A DNA stretch of 8,005 bases from an uncultured Agathobaculum sp. (GTDB taxonomy: Bacteria > Bacillota > Clostridia > Oscillospirales > Butyricicoccaceae): the NCBI GenBank assembly GCA_944376955.1, contig CALWEB010000140.1, positions 1 to 8,005 on the forward strand. The letters run 5' to 3'. This document shows positions 1-6,496 of this stretch, one piece after another. Made by a program: the position numbers and the translations under genes. How positions within the stretch are numbered: position 1 is the stretch's first letter; every line of letters begins with the position of its first letter. A model generated the notes under the pieces. It worked only from the letters and a program-made list of their open reading frames with translations. It was not told the DNA's origin and did no database searches.

Positions 1-892
1 ACAGCACAGCCTGTGTCTCCGGATCACCAAAACGCGCGTTGTACTCGATCACCTTGGGACCCTTTGGTGTCAGCATCAGGCCAAAGTACAGCACGCCCTT
101 GAACGGTCGTCCTTCTGCTGCCATGGCTGCCACCGTGGGCTGGAAAATGGTCTCCATACAGGTCTGGGCGATCTCCTCGGTGTAGAACCGCGAGGGCGAG
201 AACGCGCCCATGCCGCCCGTATTCGGCCCCTCATCGTGGTCATAGGCACGCTTGTGATCCTGCGCCGATGGCATCGTCTTGAGGTGCTTGCCATCGACAA
301 ACGCAAGGACGGACACCTCCGGCCCGGTCAGAAATTCCTCAATCACGACGCGCGCACCCGCACCGCCGAACGCGTGGCCGTCGATGGCATCCTTGACCGC
401 TGCAATCGCCTCGTCCTCGGTCATGGCAACCGTCACGCCTTTGCCCAGCGCCAAGCCGTCCGCCTTGACCACGATCGGCGCGCCCTGCTCCTTGATATAA
501 GCGATCGCGTCCGCTGAGTTTTCAAACACGGCATAGCCTGCAGTCGGGATGCCATATTTTTTCATCAGTTCCTTGGCAAACGACTTGGAACCTTCGATCA
601 CCGCTGCGTTTTTACGCGGGCCAAAGGCGCGGATGCCTGCTGTTTCCAGCGCATCCACCATGCCGAGCGCCAGCGGATCATCCGGCGCGACCATCACGAG
701 ATCTGGCTGATTGGCCTTTGCAAACGCCACAACGCCGTCGATATCCGTCGCCTTGATGTCCACGCACTCGGCTTCCTGCACGATGCCGCCGTTGCCCGGC
801 GCGCACCAAATATAGTCTACCTTGGGGCTTTTCTTTAAGGTATGCACGATGGCGTGCTCCCGCCCGCCGCCGCCGATCACCATTACTTTCAT
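1..892 (-). CDS. purD: Phosphoribosylamine-glycine ligase (GAR synthetase), 3' end cut by window edge
   Basis: Step 2: ATP-dependent ligation of glycine to phosphoribosylamine, giving GAR; it consumes the unstable product of PurF. I translated 297 residues of a family that is normally about 420-430, so the last third is outside the window; the frame is open with no internal stop. The N-terminal domain begins MKVMVIGGGGREHAI (1-15) and continues with APDDPLALGMVDALE (69-83) and IRAFGP (87-92). The ATP-grasp part shows EGSKSFAKELMKKYGIPTAG (100-119), VVKADGLALGKGV (141-153), EEFLTGPEVSVLAF (185-198), AQDHKRAYDHDEGPNTGGMG (210-229) and EYNARFGDPETQAV (283-296), the last being the metal/ATP-site signature. 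The start is the ATG at 892, overlapping the stop of the membrane-protein gene, with GGAGG 10 bases upstream. Confidence 0.95.
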   Translation of the reverse strand, partial: MKVMVIGGGGREHAIVHTLKKSPKVDYIWCAPGNGGIVQEAECVDIKATDIDGVVAFAKANQPDLVMVAPDDPLALGMVDALETAGIRAFGPRKNAAVIEGSKSFAKELMKKYGIPTAGYAVFENSADAIAYIKEQGAPIVVKADGLALGKGVTVAMTEDEAIAAVKDAIDGHAFGGAGARVVIEEFLTGPEVSVLAFVDGKHLKTMPSAQDHKRAYDHDEGPNTGGMGAFSPSRFYTEEIAQTCMETIFQPTVAAMAAEGRPFKGVLYFGLMLTPKGPKVIEYNARFGDPETQAVL

Positions 893-1428
893 GGTTTTTC
901 TCCCTCCGTACGGATGTATTCTTTCTGCGCGCGGAACGTATCCGCCAGCAGTGCGATGTACCCCAGCACCATCAAAGTGTTCACTACGGTCACAATCAAA
1001 GGCAGCGCGATGTCATTGAGCCAGCCGGGCGCCATGAGCAGCGTCAGAATAAATCCCGCGCTCCACACGACAAAAATCGCCCACTCAGGGAGTGTACTGC
1101 GGCCTGCTTCCCGCATCTGCGCCATATACGCCATGAGCAGCATACAGCCGGTCAGCAGCAACGGCACGAGCGAGGCATATTCCAGCACCATGCGCAAAAG
1201 CCCTGACGGCAGCACAGCCGGCCCGCAAACTACTTCAAAGCCGATGCACACATCGGCTGCGATGGACGCGCGCAAAAACCAGCGCGATACCTGCTGCAAA
1301 GACAGTGCGCCGCTGGAAATCAGTGCATATGCCACGATTTGCAGCATCCAGTTGTCCTGCAGTACCAGCTGGAGCAACAGCCCGCCTGCGATTGCCAGAT
1401 AGGCATAATACCCTCGAATCAGTTTCAT
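889..1428 (-). CDS. Small multi-pass membrane protein of unknown function
   Basis: I do not recognise this 179-residue protein. It is strongly hydrophobic, with about five or six likely membrane segments near residues 6-24, 27-45, 55-73, 84-103, 115-133 and 139-162. It ends in a short charged cytoplasmic-type tail (DTFRAQKEYIRTEGEKP, 163-179) and has basic residues near the N-terminus (Lys2, Arg5). There is no signal-peptide cleavage motif and no catalytic signature that I can see. The frame is open to 1617, but the upstream part lies inside the AICAR transformylase gene and reads as low-complexity Arg/Ser, so I take the ATG at 1428, 16 bases after that gene's stop. Its Shine-Dalgarno is poor (CGGA), and a GTG codon immediately precedes the ATG, so the exact start is uncertain by one codon. 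Its stop overlaps the purD start (ATGA), which places it firmly inside the purine operon. A link to purine or precursor transport is only a guess. Confidence 0.8.
   Translation of the reverse strand: MKLIRGYYAYLAIAGGLLLQLVLQDNWMLQIVAYALISSGALSLQQVSRWFLRASIAADVCIGFEVVCGPAVLPSGLLRMVLEYASLVPLLLTGCMLLMAYMAQMREAGRSTLPEWAIFVVWSAGFILTLLMAPGWLNDIALPLIVTVVNTLMVLGYIALLADTFRAQKEYIRTEGEKP
903..907 (-). promoter_or_regulatory. Ribosome binding site of purD
   Basis: GGAGG, within GGAGGGAG on the coding strand, lies 10 bases before the purD ATG at 892 and inside the 3' end of the membrane-protein gene. purD therefore has its own good initiation signal in addition to the ATGA overlap, whereas the membrane-protein gene itself has almost none. 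Confidence 0.7.
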
Positions 1429-1444
1429 CACAATCCGACGTGTA

Positions 1445-2620
1445 TCAGTGATGGAACAGGCGCATACCGGTGAACGCCATGACAATACCGTATTTATTCG
1501 CGGTTTCGATGACGTTATCGTCGCGGATCGAGCCGCCCGGCTGCACGATATACTGCACGCCCGACTTGCGCGCGCGCTCCACGTTATCGCCAAACGGGAA
1601 GAACGCGTCTGAACCAACGGTCACACCCGTATTTTTCGCTATCCATGCCTTCTTTTCCTCGGCGGTCAGCACCTCGGGCTTGACCTTGAAGGTCTTCTGC
1701 CATACGCCGTCCGCCAGCACGTCCTCGTACTCGTCCGAGATATACACGTCGATGGCGTTATCACGGTCGGGACGGCGGATGCCGTCTACAAACTGAAGGC
1801 CAAGCACCTTGGGATGCTGCCGCAGGAACCAGTTGTCCGCCTTGTTGCCTGCAAGGCGCGTGCAGTGGATGCGGCTCTGCTGGCCGGCGCCCACGCCGAT
1901 GGTCATGCCGTCCTTGACATAGCAGACCGAGTTGGACTGCGTGTACTTGAGCGTGATGAGCGCCAGAATCATATCGTGCTTGGCACTCTCGGGCAGATCC
2001 TTGTTGTCGGTGACGATGTTGTTCAGCAACGCGTCGCTGATCTCATAGTCGTTGTAGCCCTGCTCAAAGCGGATGCCAAAAATATCACGCTGCTCAATCG
2101 GCTTGGGAACATAGTCCGGGTCGATCTTAACCACATTATAGCCGCCCTTGCGCTTGGTTTTGAGGATTTCGAGTGCCTCAGCCGTATACCCCGGCGCGAT
2201 GATGCCATCCGACACCTCGTGCGCGAGATACGCCGCGGTATCCGCGTCGCACACATCGGACAGCGCCGCCCAATCGCCATAAGAGCACAGGCGGTCGGCG
2301 CCGCGCGCGCGGATATAGGCGCACGCGATGGGCGACAACTCGTGGTCTGCCTCGACGAAATACATCTGCTTTTCGATCTCAGTCAGCGGTTTTCCCAGCG
2401 CCGCGCCCGCAGGGGACACATGTTTGAAGGAGGCTGCGGCCGGCATACCGGTTGCCTTTTTCAGCGCCTTGACCAACTGCCACGAGTTGAACGCATCGCA
2501 GAAGTTGATATAGCCAGGCTTGCCATTTAAAACCTCAATAGGCAGTTCGCCCTCGGTCATAAAGATGCGCGCAGGCTTCTGGTTGGGGTTGCAGCCGTAT
2601 TTGAGTGCCAGTTCCTTCAT
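1445..2620 (-). CDS. purH: AICAR transformylase, stand-alone PurH-type domain (sometimes called PurV)
   Basis: Step 9: formylation of AICAR by 10-formyltetrahydrofolate to FAICAR. The 391-residue product corresponds only to the C-terminal AICARFT domain of bifunctional PurH (about 510-590 residues); the cyclohydrolase half is missing and is supplied by the preceding PurO-type gene. Diagnostic motifs are SFKHVSPAGAALG (64-76, with the catalytic Lys-His pair at 66-67), KYTQSNSVCYVKDG (225-238), GVGAGQQSRIHCTRLAG (242-258), ADNWFLRQHP (261-270), GSDAFFPFGDN (336-346) and the C-terminal RLFHH (387-391). The frame is open to 2779, but the start is taken at the ATG at 2620 because MKELALKYGCNPNQ matches the usual N-terminus of this stand-alone family and GAGGAGG lies 10 bases upstream. 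The start overlaps the cyclohydrolase stop (ATGA). The symbol purH is used because the family is PurH-like; the protein is not bifunctional. Confidence 0.92.
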   Translation of the reverse strand: MKELALKYGCNPNQKPARIFMTEGELPIEVLNGKPGYINFCDAFNSWQLVKALKKATGMPAAASFKHVSPAGAALGKPLTEIEKQMYFVEADHELSPIACAYIRARGADRLCSYGDWAALSDVCDADTAAYLAHEVSDGIIAPGYTAEALEILKTKRKGGYNVVKIDPDYVPKPIEQRDIFGIRFEQGYNDYEISDALLNNIVTDNKDLPESAKHDMILALITLKYTQSNSVCYVKDGMTIGVGAGQQSRIHCTRLAGNKADNWFLRQHPKVLGLQFVDGIRRPDRDNAIDVYISDEYEDVLADGVWQKTFKVKPEVLTAEEKKAWIAKNTGVTVGSDAFFPFGDNVERARKSGVQYIVQPGGSIRDDNVIETANKYGIVMAFTGMRLFHH

Positions 2621-3342
2621 GCGTTCTTCCCCTCCTCGTGCTTGTTGCGGATCTCCTGCCAATATGCACCGGTCTCCAGATCGATATAGCGCACAAACAG
2701 GGCGACCTTGTTCTGCTCGTTCATGCTTGTCCAGAGCATTTCGGTGAACTGCTTGATCGGCTTTTCGATGCGGATGCACTTGGGCTCACCGCGGAACGGC
2801 GGCAGCGGGTCACCGTCGCACTGATAGGTGTGAATGAAGTGACCCAGACCCGGCACCGGCTTGTCGTATTCATAGAAAAAGCGCTTGTTGGAGGTGCGGT
2901 CGGACGTAAAGTTCTTGAGGATGGACAAGCTGTACGAGCCGTCCTCATTGATGACGCCCGAAATACGCGAAGTGTAGTTCGGCGGATCGGGCTCGAACTG
3001 GCGGGTACGCAGCGCGTCGATGTAGCTCTTGCCGTCCTTCAGGTACTCGCAGATTGTGTCGGTCTGATCGCCATTGGTCACGACCAGCTTGCCGCCGCAC
3101 TGACGCACCGGATGATAAATGATCAGCGACGGGTCGGTCATCTTGGACGGGTCATAGGCCTGCGTACGGATACCGTCCTCGGTTTCCACAAACACACGGT
3201 TGCGGCTGTTCTCCGAACGGCCCATGATGAAATATGCTACCACATTCTGCTTATTGTCCGGCGTGCGACCAAAGATAATGCCGCGGCCGGGATAGGCATT
3301 GCTCATCAGCTCATTGCTGATATCGAACACATTCTTGCTCAT
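2617..3342 (-). CDS. purO: IMP cyclohydrolase, stand-alone PurO-family type
   Basis: Last step of IMP synthesis: dehydrative ring closure of FAICAR to IMP. The 241-residue product does not resemble the N-terminal (MGS-fold) domain of bifunctional PurH. It resembles the IMP cyclohydrolase family first known from archaea as PurO (Pfam IMP_cyclohyd), in the longer form found in Clostridia. Recognisable stretches are NAYPGRGIIFGR (15-26), AYFIMGRSENSRNRV (36-50), DPSKMTDPSLIIY (64-76), VTNGDQTDTI (88-97), FEPDPPNYTSRISG (116-129), GHFIHTYQCDG (167-177) and FVRYIDLETG (216-225). The assignment comes from recalled family patterns, not a search. The frame is open upstream to 3690, but AGGAGGAAGG before the ATG at 3342 and the overlap with purN argue for the short form. 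Its stop overlaps the start of the AICAR transformylase gene by 4 bases (ATGA), so steps 9 and 10, normally fused in PurH, are made in coupled fashion. Confidence 0.88.
   Translation of the reverse strand: MSKNVFDISNELMSNAYPGRGIIFGRTPDNKQNVVAYFIMGRSENSRNRVFVETEDGIRTQAYDPSKMTDPSLIIYHPVRQCGGKLVVTNGDQTDTICEYLKDGKSYIDALRTRQFEPDPPNYTSRISGVINEDGSYSLSILKNFTSDRTSNKRFFYEYDKPVPGLGHFIHTYQCDGDPLPPFRGEPKCIRIEKPIKQFTEMLWTSMNEQNKVALFVRYIDLETGAYWQEIRNKHEEGKNA
2631..2637 (-). promoter_or_regulatory. Ribosome binding site of the AICAR transformylase gene (decides start)
   Basis: GAGGAGG on the coding strand lies 10 bases before the ATG at 2620, within the 3' end of the cyclohydrolase gene. It selects that ATG over the in-frame ATG at 2779 and, with the ATGA overlap, suggests coupled translation of the two proteins. 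Confidence 0.75.
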
Positions 3343-3350
3343 AACGCTTT

Positions 3351-3360
3351 CCTTCCTCCT
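3351..3360 (-). promoter_or_regulatory. Ribosome binding site of the IMP cyclohydrolase gene (decides start)
   Basis: AGGAGGAAGG on the coding strand overlaps the purN stop codon by one base and lies 8 bases before the ATG at 3342. It is the strongest Shine-Dalgarno in the window. It supports the 241-residue form over an in-frame extension reaching 3690 that would lie entirely inside purN. Confidence 0.8.
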
Positions 3361-3983
3361 TACTTTCTGGAGACCCACGCGCCGTGGACGCTGAGTCTCC
3401 CTGCGCAGAAGTCGCTGACAGCCTGCGGCAAAAGAATCCACTCGGCCTTCTGCATCACACGCTTCTGCAAGGTCTCCGGCGTGTCGCCTTCCTCCACTTC
3501 GACCGCTTTTTGTGCGATGATCGCGCCGCCGTCCACCACTTCGGATACAAAATGAACGGTGGCGCCGGTCACCTTCACCCCTTTGGCAAGTGCAGCCTCG
3601 TGGACGCGCAGACCGTAATACCCCGCCCCGCAGAACGACGGAATGAGTGACGGATGTACATTGATGATACGGTTTTCGTACTGGCGGCAAAAACTATCCG
3701 GCAGAACAGTCATAAAGCCCGCAAGTACCACCAGACCGATTCCGTACTCCTCCAGAAGTGCGGTCAGTGCCGCGCCGTAATCGTCCGCGCTGTCAAAATC
3801 GCGGCGGCGCAGTACGGCAGACGGGATGGCTGCCTTCGCCGCACGCTGAAGCGCAAACGCCTCGGGATTGGAGGAAACCACCAGCCGGATATGGCCGTTT
3901 TCAATCTTGCCTGCGGCCTGTGCGTCAATCAACGCCTGCAGGTTTGTACCGCCGCCAGAAACCAAAACTGCGATGTTTGTCAT
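3360..3983 (-). CDS. purN: Phosphoribosylglycinamide formyltransferase (GAR transformylase)
   Basis: Step 3: transfers the formyl group of 10-formyltetrahydrofolate to GAR, giving FGAR. The 207-residue length is standard for the folate-dependent PurN family. The phosphate-binding motif SGGGTNLQALI is at residues 9-19. Catalytic Asn108 and His110 lie in INVHPSLIPSF (107-117), and the catalytic Asp151 is in DGGAII (151-156), matching Asn106/His108/Asp144 of the E. coli enzyme. The SFCGAGYYGLRVHEA stretch (116-130) is a version I associate with clostridial PurN. The reading frame is open upstream to 4034, but the true start is the ATG at 3983: MTNIAVLVSG begins the Rossmann strand, AGGGAGAGG sits just before it, and the longer form would run into purM. 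The TAA stop is immediately followed by the AGGAGG of the next gene. The gene makes the pathway here folate-dependent rather than formate-dependent (PurT) at this step. Confidence 0.96.
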   Translation of the reverse strand: MTNIAVLVSGGGTNLQALIDAQAAGKIENGHIRLVVSSNPEAFALQRAAKAAIPSAVLRRRDFDSADDYGAALTALLEEYGIGLVVLAGFMTVLPDSFCRQYENRIINVHPSLIPSFCGAGYYGLRVHEAALAKGVKVTGATVHFVSEVVDGGAIIAQKAVEVEEGDTPETLQKRVMQKAEWILLPQAVSDFCAGRLSVHGAWVSRK

Positions 3984-3997
3984 ATCGCCTCTCCCTT

Positions 3998-5035
3998 TTA
4001 TTCGAGCACGACGCCCTTTTCGCCGGCGACACACTCACCGATCACATATGCCTGCTCGTCTGCCGCCGAAATCGCGGCTACCGCACGGGAGGCATCCTCT
4101 GCTGCAACAGCAAGCACCAGACCCGCGCCCATGTTAAACGTATTGTACATATCGCGCTCCGGGATCTTGCCGGTTTTGGCGATCAGGTCAAACACCGGCG
4201 GTACAGGCATCGCGCTCTTTTCAATCTTCGCGCAAATCCCTTCCGGCAGCATACGCGGCACATTCTCATAGAAACCGCCGCCTGTGATGTGGCTGATGCC
4301 CTTGACTTCCACTTTGCCCATCAAGCCCTGGATGGCCTTGACATAGATCTTGGTCGGGGTGAGCAGTTCCTCGCCCAGCGTCTTTCCAAATTCGTCAATA
4401 TAGCGGCGCACAGACTTCTCATTGATGCCCAGCGTCTTGCGCACCAGCGAATAGCCGTTGGAATGCACGCCGGAGGACGCCACGCCAATCAGCGCATCGC
4501 CCGGTCGGATGTTCGTGCCGTCGATCATCTTCTCCTTATCGACCATACCGACCGAAAAGCCCGCCATATCGTATTCATCCTCGGGATAGAAGCCGGGCAT
4601 TTCGGCAGTTTCGCCGCCGATCAGCGCACAACCCGCCTGCCGGCAGCCCTCCGCAATGCCGGAAACCATCTGTGCGATCTTGGCCGGATGGTTCTTGCCC
4701 ACCGCGATGTAATCCAGGAAGAACAGCGGCTGCGCACCGCAGCAGGCGATATCGTTGACACACATCGCCACGCAGTCGATACCGACTGTGTCGTGCTTGT
4801 CCATCAGAAAGGCCAGCTTGAGCTTGGTGCCCACACCATCCGTACCGGACACCAAAATGGGATCAGCCATGCCCTTAAAATCCGGGCGGAACAGGCCGCC
4901 GAAGCCGCCGAGCGTGCCCATAACCCCTTTGGTGAAGGTCGATTCCACCATGGGCTTCATCAGCTTGACCGCCTCGTAACCGGCGGTAACGTCTACACCG
5001 GCTGCCTTGTAGCTTTCAGAACGGCTTTCACTCAT
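3998..5035 (-). CDS. purM: Phosphoribosylformylglycinamidine cyclo-ligase (AIR synthetase)
   Basis: Step 5 of the pathway: ATP-dependent ring closure of FGAM to 5-aminoimidazole ribonucleotide, in the cytoplasm. The 345-residue product is the usual length for the PurM/AIRS family (ATP-binding AIRS N-domain followed by the AIRS C-domain). Visible signatures are SGTDGVGTKL (63-72), VNDIACCGAQPLFFLDY (93-109), GGETAEMPGFY (140-150), SSGVHSNGYSLVR (187-199), HITGGG (249-254) and NMGAG (301-305). The ATG at 5035 is preceded by GAAGGAG at a 7-base spacing. The gene follows the purF-like paralogue after 36 bases, the widest gap in the operon, and a short hairpin overlaps the stop of that upstream gene. 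purN follows 14 bases downstream, a common purM-purN pairing in Firmicutes. Nothing looks truncated or unusual. Confidence 0.97.
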   Translation of the reverse strand: MSESRSESYKAAGVDVTAGYEAVKLMKPMVESTFTKGVMGTLGGFGGLFRPDFKGMADPILVSGTDGVGTKLKLAFLMDKHDTVGIDCVAMCVNDIACCGAQPLFFLDYIAVGKNHPAKIAQMVSGIAEGCRQAGCALIGGETAEMPGFYPEDEYDMAGFSVGMVDKEKMIDGTNIRPGDALIGVASSGVHSNGYSLVRKTLGINEKSVRRYIDEFGKTLGEELLTPTKIYVKAIQGLMGKVEVKGISHITGGGFYENVPRMLPEGICAKIEKSAMPVPPVFDLIAKTGKIPERDMYNTFNMGAGLVLAVAAEDASRAVAAISAADEQAYVIGECVAGEKGVVLE

Positions 5036-5063
5036 AGTAATACTCCTTCGTCGTTTATTGAGC

Positions 5064-5088
5064 GGAACGGCTTATTCCTTGCCGTTCC
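5064..5088 (-). repeat. Perfect 8-bp inverted repeat across the stop codon of the PurF paralogue
   Basis: On the coding strand GGAACGGC is followed by a 9-base loop (AAGGAATAA, containing the TAA stop) and then GCCGTTCC. The stem is 8 perfect pairs with six G:C, and the flanks add at most one G:T pair. The transcript could fold into a small hairpin between the second purF-like gene and purM. No run of T follows, so it is not a typical intrinsic terminator. It might stabilise or process the mRNA or tune purM expression relative to the two purF-type genes. The left arm codes for the last Trp-Asn-Gly of the protein. Confidence 0.5.
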
Positions 5089-6493
5089 AGCAGTATGTGC
5101 AAACCTTATCACGGTCCAGCCCGATGGCCTCCAGCAGGCCGTCGAGCGACTGATACCCCAGTGAACTGAACCCAAACTTTTCGCAGATGGTTTTCAGCAT
5201 ACACTGGCCGCGTTCGGTGTTGGCATCCGCGTATTCCTCCAAGTGCTTCTGCCCCTCGTCGCCTTCGAGCTCCTGCACAATGCGGCGGGCGAGCAGCTCC
5301 ATTTCGGAATTGCTCGAGGAGAAATTCAGATATTTGCAGCCGTACATGATCGGCGGGCAGGCAGAACGCATATGCACTTCCTTCGCGCCCGACTCGTACA
5401 GGAATTCGACCGTCTCGCGCAGCTGCGTGCCGCGCACAATCGAATCGTCCACAAACAGCAGCTTTTTGCCCTCGATCAGTTCAGGCACCGGGATCTGCTT
5501 CATCTTGGCAACCTGATTGCGCACCTTCTGGTTGGCCGGCATAAACGAACGCGGCCAAGTGGGCGTATATTTGACAAACGGACGAGCAAAGGGCTTTCCG
5601 CATTCGTTGGCATAGCCAATCGCGTGCGGCACACCGGAATCCGGCACGCCTGCGATATAGTCCACATCGGAGGCCAGACCGCGCTTTTGATCGTCCTGCG
5701 CCATGATCGCGCCGTTGCGGTAGCGCATCACCTCGACGTTGACGCCCTCATAGTTGGAATTGGGGTAACCGTAATACGTCCACAGGAAAGAGCAGATCTT
5801 CATCTCCTTACCGGCGGGCGAGAGTGTTTCAAAACCCTCCTCGGTCACCTTTACAATCTCGCGCGGCCCCAGCTCATAAGCATCCTCATAGCCCAGCTTG
5901 TGATAGGCAAAGGACTCAAACGAAACGCAGCAGCCGTCCTCGTTTTGGCCGATCAGCACCGGCAGACGGCCCAAACGGTCGCGCGCGGCAATGATGCCGT
6001 CTTTGGTCAGCACCAACAGGGTCAGCGAACCGTCAATCAATTCCTGCGCGTGCAGGATGCCGGAAACAAGGTCGTCCTTCTGGTTGATGAGCGCTGCGGC
6101 CAGCTCGGTGGAGTTGACCTTGCCCGAACTCATCGCCATAAACTGATGCCCGTGGTCGGAAAAATAACGGGAAACCAGTTCCTCCGCGTTGTTGATGATG
6201 CCAACCGTGGTCAGCGCATACAGGCCGAGGTGCGAACGCACAAGCAGCGGCTGCGGGTCGGTGTCGCTGATGCAGCCGATACCGCTGCAGCCGGAAAAAT
6301 CCGGCAGGTCTTTCTCAAATTTGGTACGAAACGGGGTGTTTTCAATGCTGTGGATCTGGCGCTGGAAACCGCGCTCCTGATCATACAGGATCATACCGCC
6401 GCGGCGTGTCCCCAGATGCGAGTGGTAGTCCACGCCGAAGAAAATATCCAGCACACAGTCCTGTTTGGAGACTACGCCGAAAAATCCTCCCAT
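5072..6493 (-). CDS. PurF-family paralogue with a lost glutaminase site and an intact PRPP site
   Basis: A 473-residue protein collinear with amidophosphoribosyltransferase over its whole length. The PRPP loop LLFVDDSIVRGTQ (345-357), GVPDSGVPHAIGYA (282-295) and a flexible-loop equivalent (RSFMPANQ, 315-322) are kept. Cys234, Cys386, Cys465 and Cys468 align with the four iron-sulfur ligands of the upstream PurF. The N-terminal domain is very different: the nucleophile position in MGGFFGVV is Gly2 where PurF has Cys, and there is no propeptide. The Arg of HVRYST aligns with Cys74, both Asn of HNGN are gone (TVGII, 96-100), and the Asp of NDTE is Ser (NSTE, 127-130). By family knowledge this protein should not hydrolyse glutamine. 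It could be an ammonia-dependent phosphoribosylamine synthase or a partner/regulator of the real PurF; that is inference. The gene starts 3 bases after purF with AAGGAG inside the end of purF, so the two are co-translated. Automatic annotation would probably call it a second purF. Confidence 0.9.
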   Translation of the reverse strand: MGGFFGVVSKQDCVLDIFFGVDYHSHLGTRRGGMILYDQERGFQRQIHSIENTPFRTKFEKDLPDFSGCSGIGCISDTDPQPLLVRSHLGLYALTTVGIINNAEELVSRYFSDHGHQFMAMSSGKVNSTELAAALINQKDDLVSGILHAQELIDGSLTLLVLTKDGIIAARDRLGRLPVLIGQNEDGCCVSFESFAYHKLGYEDAYELGPREIVKVTEEGFETLSPAGKEMKICSFLWTYYGYPNSNYEGVNVEVMRYRNGAIMAQDDQKRGLASDVDYIAGVPDSGVPHAIGYANECGKPFARPFVKYTPTWPRSFMPANQKVRNQVAKMKQIPVPELIEGKKLLFVDDSIVRGTQLRETVEFLYESGAKEVHMRSACPPIMYGCKYLNFSSSNSEMELLARRIVQELEGDEGQKHLEEYADANTERGQCMLKTICEKFGFSSLGYQSLDGLLEAIGLDRDKVCTYCWNGKE

Positions 6494-6496
6494 TTG

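Noticed and set aside
2605..3555. A 316-codon open frame on the plus strand opposite the IMP cyclohydrolase gene
   Set aside because: Antisense shadow; the minus-strand gene has a strong ribosome site, conserved motifs and operon context, and this frame has none.
3343..3690. In-frame N-terminal extension of the IMP cyclohydrolase
   Set aside because: It lies inside purN in another frame, is low-complexity Arg/Gly-rich, and the AGGAGGAAGG site before 3342 marks the real start.
5064..5088. Hairpin read as an intrinsic terminator
   Set aside because: No T-run follows the stem on either strand, and purM continues the operon 36 bases later.
3758..5164. A 468-codon open frame on the plus strand opposite purM and purN
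   Set aside because: It mirrors the codon structure of purM and purN, shows no recognisable motif, and crosses the ends of real genes on the other strand.
5072..6493. The second purF-like gene as a decaying pseudogene
   Set aside because: The frame is complete, with intact PRPP loop, cysteines, normal length and good ribosome binding site; the substitutions look selected rather than random decay.
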